Assembly (NCBI RefSeq): GCF_001263205.1
Contig: NZ_CP012333.1
Span: 7,400,001 to 7,464,000, forward strand
From: Labilithrix luteola
GTDB lineage: Bacteria > Myxococcota_A > Polyangia > Polyangiales > Polyangiaceae
Length of the DNA: 64,000 nt
Direction: 5' to 3'
Shown here: positions 52,418-64,000 of the stretch, in pieces
How the letters are laid out: each line of letters opens with the position of its first letter
Position numbering within the stretch: position 1 is the first letter of the stretch
Translations under genes and position numbers: made by a program
Notes under the pieces: generated by a model
Told to the model about the DNA's origin: nothing
What the model saw: only the letters and a program-made list of their open reading frames with translations
Database searches by the model: none

Positions 52418-54262
52418 ATGACGATTGCCAGACACAATGGGCTGTCTTTCCTGGTATCGACCGCGGCGCTCGGCGTTGCGTTCCTGGCGTGCTCGTCCTC
52501 GCCGCGCACGATCGAAGAGCCGCCTCCTCAGGAGTTCGATCACGACGCAGGCGTCGACGACGCGACGATGCAAGAGTGCAATCAGGTGCGCTGCTCGCCC
52601 GATCTGAAGAAGATCCTGCGCACCTGCCAGGGCGTCGACGAGGTCGTGACCGAATGCGGCGCAGGCCTCGGATGCGGCGACGGCGAATGCGTTCCCGCCT
52701 GCGATAGCGCGGAGCGTTCGAAGGGGTCAATTGGCTGTTCGTTCTGGACGCTCCCGCCGGAAGAGTCTCAGCTCGGGCGCGGCTCGTGTTTCGTGGCGAT
52801 GATCACCAACACGTGGGACGGGCCCGTGAACATCTCCGCCGAGCTCGGGAAAGACCCGCTCGATATTTCGAAGTCCGTCTATACGGCGGAGAAGATCGGT
52901 CAGAACGTCGTCTACACGCCGCTGACGACGCCTCTCGAGTCCGGCAAGGTCGCGCTCGTCTTCCTCGCGCAGGGGCCCGGTCTCAGCGAGACGGACGAGT
53001 TCATCGCCTGTCCTCCGGGGATCGTTCCTGCGCTGAAGGAGGACCCGCTTCGCCACGGCACCACGCTCACGCGTGCGTTCCACGTGAAGACCGACGCGCC
53101 CGTGAGCGCGTATTCGATCTTCCCTTATGGCGGCGCCCTGTCCCACATGCCGGCGGCGACGCTGCTCTTGCCGGTGTCGTCGTGGGATACGAACTACGTC
53201 GGCGTGACGGGCGGAACGATTTCGATGACCGGCGGCGGCTACCCCGAAGTTCCCACGAAGACCACCCTGCAGATCATTGCCGACGAAGACGATACCGAAG
53301 TTCGAATGCGCGCGTCGGCCGACATCTCGGACGGCACGGACGTTCTGGGTACCGCGGCGGGCTACTCGCAATCGTGGAAGCTCTCGCGCGGCCAGGTTCT
53401 CCAGTTCTCGCAACTCAAGGATTTGAGCGGGAGCGCGATCGAAACTTCCAAGCGCGTCGGCGTCTTTGGCGGCACGCAGTGCACGAACCTTCCTTCGTCG
53501 TACAGCGCGTGCGATCTGCTCCAGCAACAGATGCCCGGGCTCTCGCGATGGGGAAATGAGTACACCCTCGTTTCGTACCCGTCGCGCATTCCGTCGGTGC
53601 TCGGCCAAGAGGTACCCGAGAGCGTTCCGTGGCGCATCGTCGGCGCGGTCGACGATACGCGATTGACCTACGAGCCCGCTCGCCCGGCGGGCGCGCCGGA
53701 GACGCTCGCGGCGGGACAGGTCGCCGTGTTCTGGAGCGCCACCCCCGTCGTCGTCCGCACGCAAGATGCGCAGCACCCGCTCTACGCCGGTCTCTATATG
53801 ACGGGGTCCTCGTACAACGGCCTGATCACCGCCGGCGGGAATACCCAGCAGACGGAGACGACCGGCGACCCCGACTACGTGAACGTCGTGCCCGCCGATC
53901 AGTTCCTCGACCGGTACGTGTTCTTCGCCGACTACACCTATCCCGAGACCACGGCCACGATCGTTCGCCGCAAGACGGTGAACGGCTTCCGTCCGGTCGA
54001 GCTCGCGTGCGCCGGGGAGATCTCGGACTTTCGACCGCTCGGCACGAGTGGCCAGTACGAATACGCGTGGGTGCGTATCACGGGCGCCGGCGTGCCGAAG
54101 GTGTTTCCGAAGGGTCAGTGCGGGTATGGCCGTCATGAGGCGAAGAGCGAGGGCCCGTTCTCGATCACTGTCTGGGGCACCGGCGAATACGCGAGCTACG
54201 GCTTCGCCGGCGGCATGGGGAGTCGCCCCCTCCACGACGTGAAGGTCGCGGTCCCGCGCTGA
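52418..54262 (+). CDS. IgGFc-binding-like surface lipoprotein
   Basis: 614 residues from ATG 52418 with GGAGAG upstream. Lipobox AFLAC (Cys25), a cysteine-rich segment (about 45-100: CNQVRCSPDLKKILRTC ... CGAGLGCGDGECVPAC), then a large IgGFc_binding N-terminal-type domain: RAFHVKTDAPVSAYSIFPYGG, AATLLLPVSSWDTNYV and later repeats. In animals this domain is in mucin-like FCGBP; in myxobacteria it is a common predicted adhesin. It is the last gene of the sigma operon, 19 bases after the RCC1 gene. Confidence 0.84.
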   Translation: MTIARHNGLSFLVSTAALGVAFLACSSSPRTIEEPPPQEFDHDAGVDDATMQECNQVRCSPDLKKILRTCQGVDEVVTECGAGLGCGDGECVPACDSAERSKGSIGCSFWTLPPEESQLGRGSCFVAMITNTWDGPVNISAELGKDPLDISKSVYTAEKIGQNVVYTPLTTPLESGKVALVFLAQGPGLSETDEFIACPPGIVPALKEDPLRHGTTLTRAFHVKTDAPVSAYSIFPYGGALSHMPAATLLLPVSSWDTNYVGVTGGTISMTGGGYPEVPTKTTLQIIADEDDTEVRMRASADISDGTDVLGTAAGYSQSWKLSRGQVLQFSQLKDLSGSAIETSKRVGVFGGTQCTNLPSSYSACDLLQQQMPGLSRWGNEYTLVSYPSRIPSVLGQEVPESVPWRIVGAVDDTRLTYEPARPAGAPETLAAGQVAVFWSATPVVVRTQDAQHPLYAGLYMTGSSYNGLITAGGNTQQTETTGDPDYVNVVPADQFLDRYVFFADYTYPETTATIVRRKTVNGFRPVELACAGEISDFRPLGTSGQYEYAWVRITGAGVPKVFPKGQCGYGRHEAKSEGPFSITVWGTGEYASYGFAGGMGSRPLHDVKVAVPR

Positions 54263-54290
54263 GCGCGCGAGGATAGAGCGTCACGATCGA

Positions 54291-54303
54291 GCCCCAACGG
54301 GGC
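54291..54303 (+). terminator. Small GC hairpin after the sigma operon
   Basis: GCCCC-AAC-GGGGC with a 3-base loop, 28 bases after the last stop of the operon. Short and followed by GC-rich sequence, not T, so it is a weak candidate. Confidence 0.3.
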
Positions 54304-54354
54304 CGGGGCGCTTTCGTTCGGCATCTGCGCCAGAGTTGGGTATGACATCGCTCG

Positions 54355-55457
54355 ATGGCGTCGCCCAAGTCACGCAAGCCGGAAGGGATCGCCCCTACGC
54401 TTCTGCTCGAGCAGGTGAAGGGCACCGCGCCGTGGGCCTTCGCGCTCGAGCCCAAGCTTCCTTCGATCGAGATCCTGTCGAAGGCGCCCGAAATCGAGGC
54501 GCGCTGGAAGAAAGGCGAGGCGGGGGAGGACTACTTCGTCGAGCTCCTCGCGGCGCACTACACGACGGTGGCAACGTTCTGCCCGACCGACGTCGACACG
54601 CGGATCCGCCAGCACGTCTGGGCTCAGCTCTCCGGCAACCGTCTCGCTTCCGCCATCGAACGCGTGGAAGAGGTCGCCACGTGGGACGTTCGGCCGGTAT
54701 CGGCGCGGCACGTGGTCGTCGGCAAAGAGGTGCTCGCCGGGCATCAGGGGAATGGTTCAGCGTCATGGCGGGGGCCCTCGGGCGCGCCCTCGCGCTCTCC
54801 GACGCGCCCATGATCGAACGCACGCGCGAATGGATCGAAGCGGAGCTCGCGCGCGAGGCGAAGATCATCGATCGCGTGCGCAAGAAGGGCACCGACCAGG
54901 AGCTCCTCTCGGTCGTGACGACGGTGGCCCACAACCTCGGCGATCTCTCGCGCGTGGTGGACACCTGGCGCCCTGCGTTCGTGTCATCCGAGCTCGGTCA
55001 CCGCTACCAGCGGCTCGGTCACGAAGACGGCGTGCGCCTCTTCGACGGCATCTTTCTCTACGCCGGCGATCTGAACAAGAAGCTGATGGCGAAAGAGAAC
55101 CATCGCTTCCTGTCGCTTCGCTCGCCGAAGGCTCTTCGTCGTGAGCGCTCGTTCCTGCTCCCGTTCGGCCCCTACTTCTACGACTGGGGCCGCATGATCG
55201 GCAGCACCAAGCTCCTCGACGACAGCGAGCGCGCCGAGATCTTGCTCGCCCTCGCGAACATCCACGAGCGCTCGCCCGAGGAGAACGGCTGCCTTCGTGC
55301 GATCGCGGGCATTCACAGCGTACTTCCCGTCGAAAAGCTCGGACGCCTCCTCCCGCCCGCGCAGTCCGTGCTCCTCAAGCGCGGCGGCGTGCAGCTCGCC
55401 TTGCGCCAATCCGAGCCCGACTTCCTGAAGAAGTTCCACGCCGGCGTCGAACGCTGA
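54355..55457 (+). pseudogene. Protein of unknown function, split by one frameshift
   Basis: The first frame (54355 to about 54750) gives VKGTAPWAFALEPKLPSIEIL, EDYFVELLAAHYTTVATFCP and VSARHVVVGKEVLAGHQG; the second continues EWFSVMAGALGRALALSD, HNLGDLSRVVDTWR, HRYQRLGHEDGVRLFDGIFLYAGDLNKKLMAKENHRFL to a stop at 55457. Adding one G to GGGG at 54747-54750 fuses them (HQGEWFSVMAG) into about 367 residues. The predicted fold is helical. No family recognised. A base-calling error is more likely than inactivation. Confidence 0.7.
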
Positions 55458-55604
55458 GCGAGGCCCCGATGGGGGAACCGCGGCCGTGAAGCCGCGGCAA
55501 CGAGTGGCGGCCCGAAGGCGAGCTCGCCTGTCGGAAGATTGGCGTATACATAGATCTCGGAGGGGGGCTCGCCGACGGAAGGGCGATCGAGCGAGACGGG
55601 GGCC

Positions 55605-56312
55605 ATGCAGCCATTCGAACGGGAAGACGAGGGAGCCTATGGGCGCATTCCGAGTGAGCGTCTCCGGGCATTCACCAAGGCGCTGTGGAATGCGCTCGTG
55701 CCGGCATCGGGCGCATGCGCGTCGGTGCAAGGCGAGCTGATACGTGCGAATGACCGCCTGCAAGGCGAGTACTACCGCGAAGGCATGGGCAACTATTACG
55801 AGCCCGGCACGAACGCGAACGGCGGGCCGCAGTCTACCTACGCGTGTGCGCCGCGCGCGTTGCTCGTCTTCGTGCTCGATACGCTCGTCGAAAACCGGGG
55901 CGGAGGCCTCGATGACGACGACGTCGCGTTCTTCCAAACTACCCGACTCGCCGTCGAATCGGATTATCGAACTCGACTCCGTATCAACGAGCTCGTCTAC
56001 CAGGAAGAGATCGACGGCAGGGAGCTCACCGACGCCGAGAAGACGGAGCTCGAACGTCTGGAGAGTGCCGAGGGGCGCATCCCTTGGGAGGATGTCCTCA
56101 AGCGGGCCGAGCGCTGCATCGCGAACTGGTGCATCGCCAATCCGAAGCTCGTCGACCGCCAAGGCAACGCCATCGAAGAGCGAGGCGTCGCCGACGTGAG
56201 TCACATTTTCGAGCCACCTCCGCCGCCGCCGAAGTGCTCGCGTTGCGCGGGCCGAGGTTGGCTTCCTCCGCCCGATCGTTCGTCGTTCCCGACGATGTGC
56301 TCTTGCACGTAG
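55605..56312 (+). CDS. Hypothetical protein with C-terminal zinc-ribbon-like tail
   Basis: 235 residues. The main part is helical and acidic (ALLVFVLDTLVENRGGGLDDDDVAFFQTTRLAV) and ends with a poly-Pro stretch followed by CSRCAGRGW ... CSC, four cysteines that could bind one zinc. No signal peptide. It lies between the frameshifted gene and a GFA-family enzyme, both on the same strand. Function not recognised. Confidence 0.55.
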   Translation: MQPFEREDEGAYGRIPSERLRAFTKALWNALVPASGACASVQGELIRANDRLQGEYYREGMGNYYEPGTNANGGPQSTYACAPRALLVFVLDTLVENRGGGLDDDDVAFFQTTRLAVESDYRTRLRINELVYQEEIDGRELTDAEKTELERLESAEGRIPWEDVLKRAERCIANWCIANPKLVDRQGNAIEERGVADVSHIFEPPPPPPKCSRCAGRGWLPPPDRSSFPTMCSCT

Positions 56313-56395
56313 CGTCGGGCGTTCCGCGCTGATTGGCGCGTTTTTACAATACCGGTAGGCCGTTCCGGCGCACCTTGGGGCGCAGGAGGTTCGTC

Positions 56396-56752
56396 ATGTC
56401 CAATGCGAAGACCTACGCCGGGTCGTGTCACTGCAAGCAGGTGCGTTTCGAAGTCACGACGGAGATCGACGGCGCGAGCGCCTGCAACTGCTCGATCTGC
56501 AGCCGTGTGGGCTGGCTCATGAAGTCCGTGCCCCCGGGCGACTTCAAGCTCCTCTCGGGCGATACCGCGCAGACGAACTACCAGTTCGGCGGCAAGTCGA
56601 TGCATCATCTTTTCTGCACCACCTGCGGCATCCACGCATTCGGCAAGTATGCCCACGGCGGCGAGGAGAAGATCGTGGTCAATCTGCGATGCCTCGAAGA
56701 TCTCGACGTCGACGCCCTGAAGGTCCAGACGTTCGACGGCAAGAGCTACTGA
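56396..56752 (+). CDS. GFA-family (Gfa/CENP-V-type) zinc enzyme
   Basis: 118 residues with the seven conserved cysteines of this fold: Cys11 and Cys13 (SCHCKQVRFEV), Cys30, Cys32 and Cys35 (CNCSIC), Cys74 and Cys77 (FCTTCGIHAF). The family is named after the glutathione-dependent formaldehyde-activating enzyme; many members have other, unknown small-molecule substrates. AGGAGG at 56384-56389 supports ATG 56396. Cytoplasmic, single gene. Confidence 0.9.
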   Translation: MSNAKTYAGSCHCKQVRFEVTTEIDGASACNCSICSRVGWLMKSVPPGDFKLLSGDTAQTNYQFGGKSMHHLFCTTCGIHAFGKYAHGGEEKIVVNLRCLEDLDVDALKVQTFDGKSY

Positions 56753-56840
56753 GCATTCCACCTGCGCGCGACGAGACGCGCCAAGGACCGAGTCGGCGCC
56801 CGATCCCTGGCTCGCTCGTCGAATCGCGGTGCTGGTGGGG

Positions 56841-57335
56841 TCACGAGGCGGGGAGGTTCTTTCCCGTCTCGAGCAGGGTCTTGAGGTCGCTGAGGACGTA
56901 GCTCCAGCCGCCGCCGGTTTCCTTGTTCGCGCCGGTCGTGATGGCCTCGGTCTTCGGTGCGCCGTCGACCTCGTGGGTGACGGTGAGCGAATGGATCCCG
57001 GGGAAACTCGGCTCGATCTCCCAGGTGAGTCGCTTGAAGCCCTCGGCCTTCATCTCCGGAGACCAGACGATGCGCCACGTCTGAACGAGCTTGCGTGGCG
57101 GGGTGCTCTCGATGACCTCGCCGTCGATGATGACGTGCGGTACGCCGTGTTGAGCCATCTCGGGCGTGGCGAATGCCTCGTATTTGCCGCCCGGGCGGAG
57201 ATCGTATTCAGCGCGCGCGCAATACCCATATCGCTCGATCCATTCGGGCTTCGTAATCGCATCCCAAATGGCCTGAGCGGTGGCCTTGATGTGGACTCGG
57301 TAGACGTAAACGCGCTTTTGCTCATTGGTCGTCAT
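56841..57335 (-). CDS. SRPBCC / AHSA1-like protein
   Basis: 164 residues. KRVYVYRVHIKATAQAIWDAITKPEWIERYGY is the classical START-like opening ('vyikatpe.vW.ai.tpe.t..y'), followed by LRPGGKYEAFATP and a C-terminal helix GGWSYVLSDLKTLLETG. The gene overlaps the ArsR gene upstream by 14 bases, the common ArsR-SRPBCC pair in which the regulator controls a ligand-binding START-like protein. The ligand is unknown. Confidence 0.9.
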   Translation of the reverse strand: MTTNEQKRVYVYRVHIKATAQAIWDAITKPEWIERYGYCARAEYDLRPGGKYEAFATPEMAQHGVPHVIIDGEVIESTPPRKLVQTWRIVWSPEMKAEGFKRLTWEIEPSFPGIHSLTVTHEVDGAPKTEAITTGANKETGGGWSYVLSDLKTLLETGKNLPAS

Positions 57336-57651
57336 CGTTGTTCTCCAGTTCCTTCTTCAGGTCCATCAAGGCGGAGACCCGCCCCTCGGTGTACTTGTCG
57401 ATCCAGCGGTCGTGGATGAGTCGGATCGGGACCGGGTTGAGGTAGTGCAGCTTCTCGCGCCCGGAGCGCAGCGTCACGACGAGCCCGGCAGCCTCGAGGA
57501 CTTTGAGGTGCTTCATCACCCCGAAGCGCGTCATGGAGAGCTCGGATTCGAGCTCGGTCAACGTGCGCCCGTCACGCACGAAGAGCAGGTCGAGGAGGAA
57601 CCGGCGCGTAGGGTCGGCCAGCGCCTTGAAGACGCGATCGTCGTCCGTCAC
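57322..57651 (-). CDS. ArsR-family transcriptional regulator
   Basis: 109 residues. Winged helix: DRVFKALADPTRRFLLDLLFVRDGRTLTELESELSMTRFGVMKHLKVLEAAGLVVTLRSGREKLHYLN. There are no cysteine metal-binding motifs in the DNA-binding helix (SELSMTRFGVMKHL), so it belongs to the non-metal branch associated with SRPBCC proteins. A perfect palindrome lies 14 bases upstream. It shares a transcript with the SRPBCC gene. Confidence 0.92.
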   Translation of the reverse strand: MTDDDRVFKALADPTRRFLLDLLFVRDGRTLTELESELSMTRFGVMKHLKVLEAAGLVVTLRSGREKLHYLNPVPIRLIHDRWIDKYTEGRVSALMDLKKELENNDDDQ

Positions 57652-57664
57652 GGATCAGTAATAT

Positions 57665-57680
57665 GTGACCAGTTGGTCAC
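57665..57680. promoter_or_regulatory. ArsR operator, GTGACCA-N2-TGGTCAC
   Basis: Perfect 7-base arms separated by GT, 14 bases upstream of the ArsR start at 57651. It would be covered by the regulator's dimer and overlap its promoter, so autorepression is expected. Confidence 0.75.
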
Positions 57681-57823
57681 CTGTCAAGGCAGGCCTGTTT
57701 TTAAGGTCATTCGTGTGTGATTTCGGTGCTCGTAGCCCACGCGCGTGAGGTCGGGCTTGTGCCCGCGGCGGTTCCGGCTCACGAGGTTGGAAACGCCGTC
57801 ACCGGCGCTGCATCGGAGAGCCA

Positions 57824-58837
57824 ATGCGTACGTTGATCGTCGGTGTCGGAGCGCTCGGTGGGATCGTCGGAGCTCGACTGCAGGCGGCGGGCGCACGCGT
57901 TTGGCTGGCGACACGCGATGCGGCGTCGGCCGACCGGCTTCGTCGTTCCGGCTTGCGCGTCAGCGGAGTCGGCGGCGAGCTCGGCGTCGACGCTCCCGAC
58001 GTGGCGCCGGTCGAGAGCTACCTGGCGGGCTCGGCGTTCGACCTCGTCGTATTGGCGACCAAGGCGCAGGATGCCATCGACGTTGCTCCGAAATTGAATT
58101 CGATATTGGCGCCAGGTGGAACGATCCTTCCGATTCAGAATGGCGGCGTATCGAGAATTCTCGCCGATCGACTCGGTGGCAACGTCGTGCTCGGCGCCCT
58201 CTCGAACCTCGGCGCCACCATGCGCGAGCCCGGGGTCTACGAGCAGCGGAATGCCGGTCACCTCCTCGTCGGAGAGCTCGAAGGCGGCACGAGCGAGCGC
58301 GCCGAACGTATTCGATCGTGGCTCGGTCGTGCCGTGGAGGTGAGGGGAACACCGAACCTCGAAGGTGCCGTCTGGTCGAAGTTGCTCCTGAACTGCGCGG
58401 TGACCACGCTCGGAGCCATCGCCGGGCAGGCCATGCGTGCCTACGTCGAGACGGCCGAGGGCCGTGCGCTCTTCGACGTCACCTACGACGAATCCCTTGC
58501 CGTCGCGAAGGCGAGCGGGGCGGGTCCGGAACGGATGATCGTGGACCCGATCGCGCCTGCGCGGAACACACCTGCGCGCGAGGCCTGGCTCGGTGAGGTG
58601 CTCGCTGGTTACGGCGATCTCAAGCCTTCCATGTTGCAAGACTTCGAGCGCGGGCGTCCGACCGAGGTGGACTTCATCAACGGCTACGTCGCCGACGTCG
58701 GACGTCGTCATGGCGTTCCGACGCCCGCGAACGACGCCATCGTTCGAGTCGTGCACGCCATCACGCGGGGCGAGCGCACACCCGACGCTGCGAACCTTCG
58801 CGACGTGCTCGCCGAGAGCCGTCGCGCGGGAACCTAG
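57824..58837 (+). CDS. 2-dehydropantoate 2-reductase (ApbA/PanE family)
   Basis: 337 residues. Rossmann start MRTLIVGVGALGGIVGARLQAAG; LAPGGTILPIQNG is the family's second strand-loop; GAVWSKLLLNCAVTTLGAIAG contains the catalytic Lys (conserved 'W.Kl..N') and Asn, and LQDFERGRPTEVDFINGYV near the C-terminus matches the 'sM.qD...gr.tEid.i.g.v' signature. It reduces ketopantoate to pantoate with NADPH in pantothenate and CoA synthesis, or a related ketoacid. It has no pan operon here, so the exact substrate is less certain. Confidence 0.88.
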   Translation: MRTLIVGVGALGGIVGARLQAAGARVWLATRDAASADRLRRSGLRVSGVGGELGVDAPDVAPVESYLAGSAFDLVVLATKAQDAIDVAPKLNSILAPGGTILPIQNGGVSRILADRLGGNVVLGALSNLGATMREPGVYEQRNAGHLLVGELEGGTSERAERIRSWLGRAVEVRGTPNLEGAVWSKLLLNCAVTTLGAIAGQAMRAYVETAEGRALFDVTYDESLAVAKASGAGPERMIVDPIAPARNTPAREAWLGEVLAGYGDLKPSMLQDFERGRPTEVDFINGYVADVGRRHGVPTPANDAIVRVVHAITRGERTPDAANLRDVLAESRRAGT

Positions 58838-58843
58838 ACGCAA

Positions 58844-59085
58844 TGCCGTTCGGATAGGCAGACAATTTTCACAAGAAGGTCGGAAGGTCGGAAGGATTTT
58901 TTTATCGCCCCGCGTAACGCGCCAATCTCCGCTTGCTGGGCAATTGAATTGCGCCAATGCCGAGGCGGTGTCGCGCGATTGGTCGGCTCTCTCCGCCCCA
59001 AAAACTTCCGCCCTTCCGCCCTTCTGTGAAAAATCTCAGGTCGGATTCATCGGTGTCAGACGGCTGTCTGCTTATCCGAACGGCA
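58844..59085. repeat. 242-bp imperfect inverted repeat (MITE-like) filling a convergent gap
   Basis: Outer arms of 21 bases (58844-58864 and 59065-59085) match 20 of 21 as reverse complements, TGCCGTTCGGATA at the left end against TATCCGAACGGCA at the right. Inner arms (about 58865-58895 and 59005-59034) pair with a few differences, built on GGAAGGTC-like 8-base tandems; the right side has about 30 extra bases. The outermost flanks AACCTAGACG (58831) and AACCTCGACG (59089) match 9 of 10. It occupies the gap between two convergent stops. Either a MITE-like insertion with a target duplication or a large terminator. Confidence 0.7.
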
Positions 59086-59098
59086 GTGAACCTCGACG

Positions 59099-60339
59099 TC
59101 AAGAGGGCCGATCCTCGCACGGGACGAGGAGGATGAAGCGGGTACCCTTGCCCGGCGCAGATTCCACCAAGAGCTCCCCGCCGTGTGCCGAGGCGATGCT
59201 CTTCGCGAGATACAGACCCAAGCCAAGGCCTCCCCGACTCGCGTTGCCGCTGACGAATCGTTCGAAGATGCGCGGCAGGAGCTCGTGGGAATGCCCGGTC
59301 CTTCGTCGACGACGTCGATGCGGCCCCAGGATCCTCCCTCGTGTGCCTGCTTGCTGACGTTGACCGTCACGGGCGCATCACAAGGAGAGTGTTTGAGCGC
59401 GTTCGAGAGAAGGTTGTCGATGCACTGGCGAAGTCGCGTTTCGTCGGCATACGCGAGCAGCTCTTCGCAAGCGTGCAAGGCGATCGGACGTTGGGGTGTG
59501 GAGAGCACCTGCACGGCATCCTGAACGAGGGCGCGCAGGTCGATGGGTTGGGGAGCGATCTCGAAGAGGCCCTCGTCGATCCGAGCGACGTCGAGAAGGC
59601 TCGAGATCAAGTTGCCGAGACGATCGAGGGCTTTCAACGCCCGTTCGACGTCGTGGGTGTCGTCGTCGCGATGCTCTTGCGCCGACCGCCGACCCACGAG
59701 GTTGAGTCGCATCACGATGGGAGACAGGTAGTTTCGAAGGTCGTGAGCGAGGACGGTGAGGAGCTCTTCGGCGGCCGCGCGGCGTCCTTGTTCCGCGGCA
59801 TTTTTGCCGATGGCTTCGACGAGCTCGGCCCGATGAGCGACGAGCCCGATCCATCGCGCAATGCTCTCCGCGAAGCGGACGTCGTTCTTGGTGAAGAGCT
59901 CGGGTTTGAGCGATGCAATCATCAGAACGCCGCGCCGAACTCCGCCTACGTCGAGCGGGACTCCGAGCTGCGAGCGGATCGCGAGCGTCTCCCTTATCCC
60001 TACGAGCTCGTCCGTGTGAGTCTCGAGGTGCCCCGTCCAAAGGCGCTTTCCCGTTTCGAAAATTTGCGGGACGTGGCCGCCGTTGGCGATCGGCAGGACA
60101 TCGAGGCCTGCCTTTCGCTCGCGCAACGACAGAGGTTGACTGCTGGTTCCCAGCGCGACGAGCGACGCGCGCGACGCGTCGTAGAGGAAGACGTCGACTT
60201 TGTCCGCACCGAGCGCGTTCGCCGTGAGGTCGCATGCGTTGGAGAGCGCCGTCTCGAGATTGGCGGCCGGAATCTCGAGCAAGCTCTCGAGGGTCTCGAG
60301 GGCTCGCGCGGACGCATCGGGAACCGACTCAGCCGCCAT
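59099..60339 (-). pseudogene. GAF-domain sensor histidine kinase, frameshifted near the C-terminus
   Basis: N-terminal GAF domain (about 16-170: VDVFLYDASRASLVAL, IRSQLGVPLDVGGVRRGVLMI), phospho-acceptor His199 in LTVLAHDLRNYLSPI, and an HATPase with the N box QCIDNLLSNALKHSP and GPGIP (347-351). Immediately after GPGIP the frame breaks. One extra C at CCC (plus strand GGG 59287-59289) restores HELLPRIFERF, GGLGLGLYLAKSIASAHGGE and GKGTRFILLVP with a stop at 59099. No membrane segment, so it is a cytoplasmic sensor. No response regulator adjoins it. Sequencing error is the favoured cause. Confidence 0.82.
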
Positions 60340-60652
60340 GGACGCTCCTTCGTCCGCAAACCATGACCGTCTGCGGTTCTCCGACCGAGCGTGCAATCGC
60401 CGATCCCGCACGCGTCACCGCTGGACCGGCTCACCTGCAGACGTCGCAACGTCTGCCCTTACGCTCTCGTGGAGCGCGGCCACGAGGTCGACGTGAGAGG
60501 TGTGCGTCGTCGTGCGCGCTGCGCGCCAATGTCGAATTCGCGCCTGATTCGAGGCTGGTCAATCGAACGACCATTCGCCATCGCGCGCAAGCTGTTGCCG
60601 TTCCCACCTCGGAAGAACGAGAATCCAGCCACGCCTTCTTCGGCATTCGGTC
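60340..60652. other. Divergent intergenic region, 313 bp
   Basis: Holds the promoters of the histidine kinase and the first Ser/Thr kinase. No coding sequence, palindrome or consensus boxes stood out. The kinase ATG at 60653 has no good ribosome-binding site. Confidence 0.5.
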
Positions 60653-62386
<1,734 letters not shown>

Positions 62387-62452
62387 AGCTCTGTTACAAA
62401 ACGACATGATCGAAGGTCGATCGACTCGCGCTAGAATCGACCCGTACCTGCC

Positions 62453-64000
<1,548 letters not shown>

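Overview
The window is a 64 kb piece of a high-GC bacterial chromosome, most likely from a myxobacterium of the Polyangiales type. That placement is inferred from the gene content: PKN-type Ser/Thr kinases with a C-terminal membrane segment and helical repeats, many short-spaced secreted lipoproteins, RCC1 and 'IWG..DVWAVG' propellers, an IgGFc-binding-type protein, 'NCGACGN.C' cysteine-repeat proteins, and an ECF sigma factor heading a surface-protein operon. No rRNA, tRNA, CRISPR array, transposase or phage gene was recognised. Both ends cut genes: a carbohydrate-binding-like protein on the left and a Ser/Thr kinase on the right.

Layout. 0.5-2.6 kb: an octaheme cytochrome c of the hydroxylamine-oxidoreductase family, translationally coupled to an internally duplicated 8-TM protein. 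2.6-6.1 kb: an esterase, a small conserved protein, an NmrA-like oxidoreductase divergent from a MarR regulator with a two-palindrome operator between them, and a DUF1697 protein. 6.4-14.2 kb: lipid genes (fatty acid desaturase, a CDP-alcohol phosphotransferase of eukaryotic CPT/EPT appearance, a HAD phosphatase, a carboxylesterase, a cyclopropane-fatty-acid-type synthase) and an MFS carrier. 14-28 kb: housekeeping and single genes (methyltransferases, GNAT, BioA, a phosphatase, an HD/nucleotidyltransferase pair, hydrolases, lipoproteins, a GIDE-domain protein). 28-36 kb: a three-gene overlapping minus-strand operon of an AsmA/YdbH-like giant, a DUF1318 lipoprotein and a beta-propeller/helical-repeat protein. 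36-44 kb: a cysteine-rich lipoprotein, an APC permease, oleate hydratase, an OprP-like porin and lipoproteins. 46-54 kb: a tightly packed operon of an ECF sigma factor, a membrane TPR-like protein and five predicted lipoproteins in a row. 54-60 kb: small enzymes, an ArsR/SRPBCC pair with a palindromic operator, a ketopantoate-reductase-like enzyme and a GAF histidine kinase. 60.6-64 kb: two tandem PKN-type kinases.

Working together. Genes joined by 4-base stop/start overlaps (cytochrome with membrane protein; desaturase-CPT-HAD; HD with nucleotidyltransferase; AsmA with DUF1318; sigma with its TPR protein; three of the surface lipoproteins) are the best-supported functional units. The 46-54 kb operon looks like a sigma-controlled cell-surface module and is the best candidate here for an uncharacterised system.

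Sequence quality. Four genes carry a single-base frameshift, each curable by adding one base in a short G or C run (near 23890, 27990, 54747 and 59287). Their uniform nature points to base-calling loss more than true decay, so those genes should be treated as probably intact in the organism. A 242-bp imperfect inverted repeat occupies the whole convergent gap at 58.8-59.1 kb and resembles a MITE or a large terminator.
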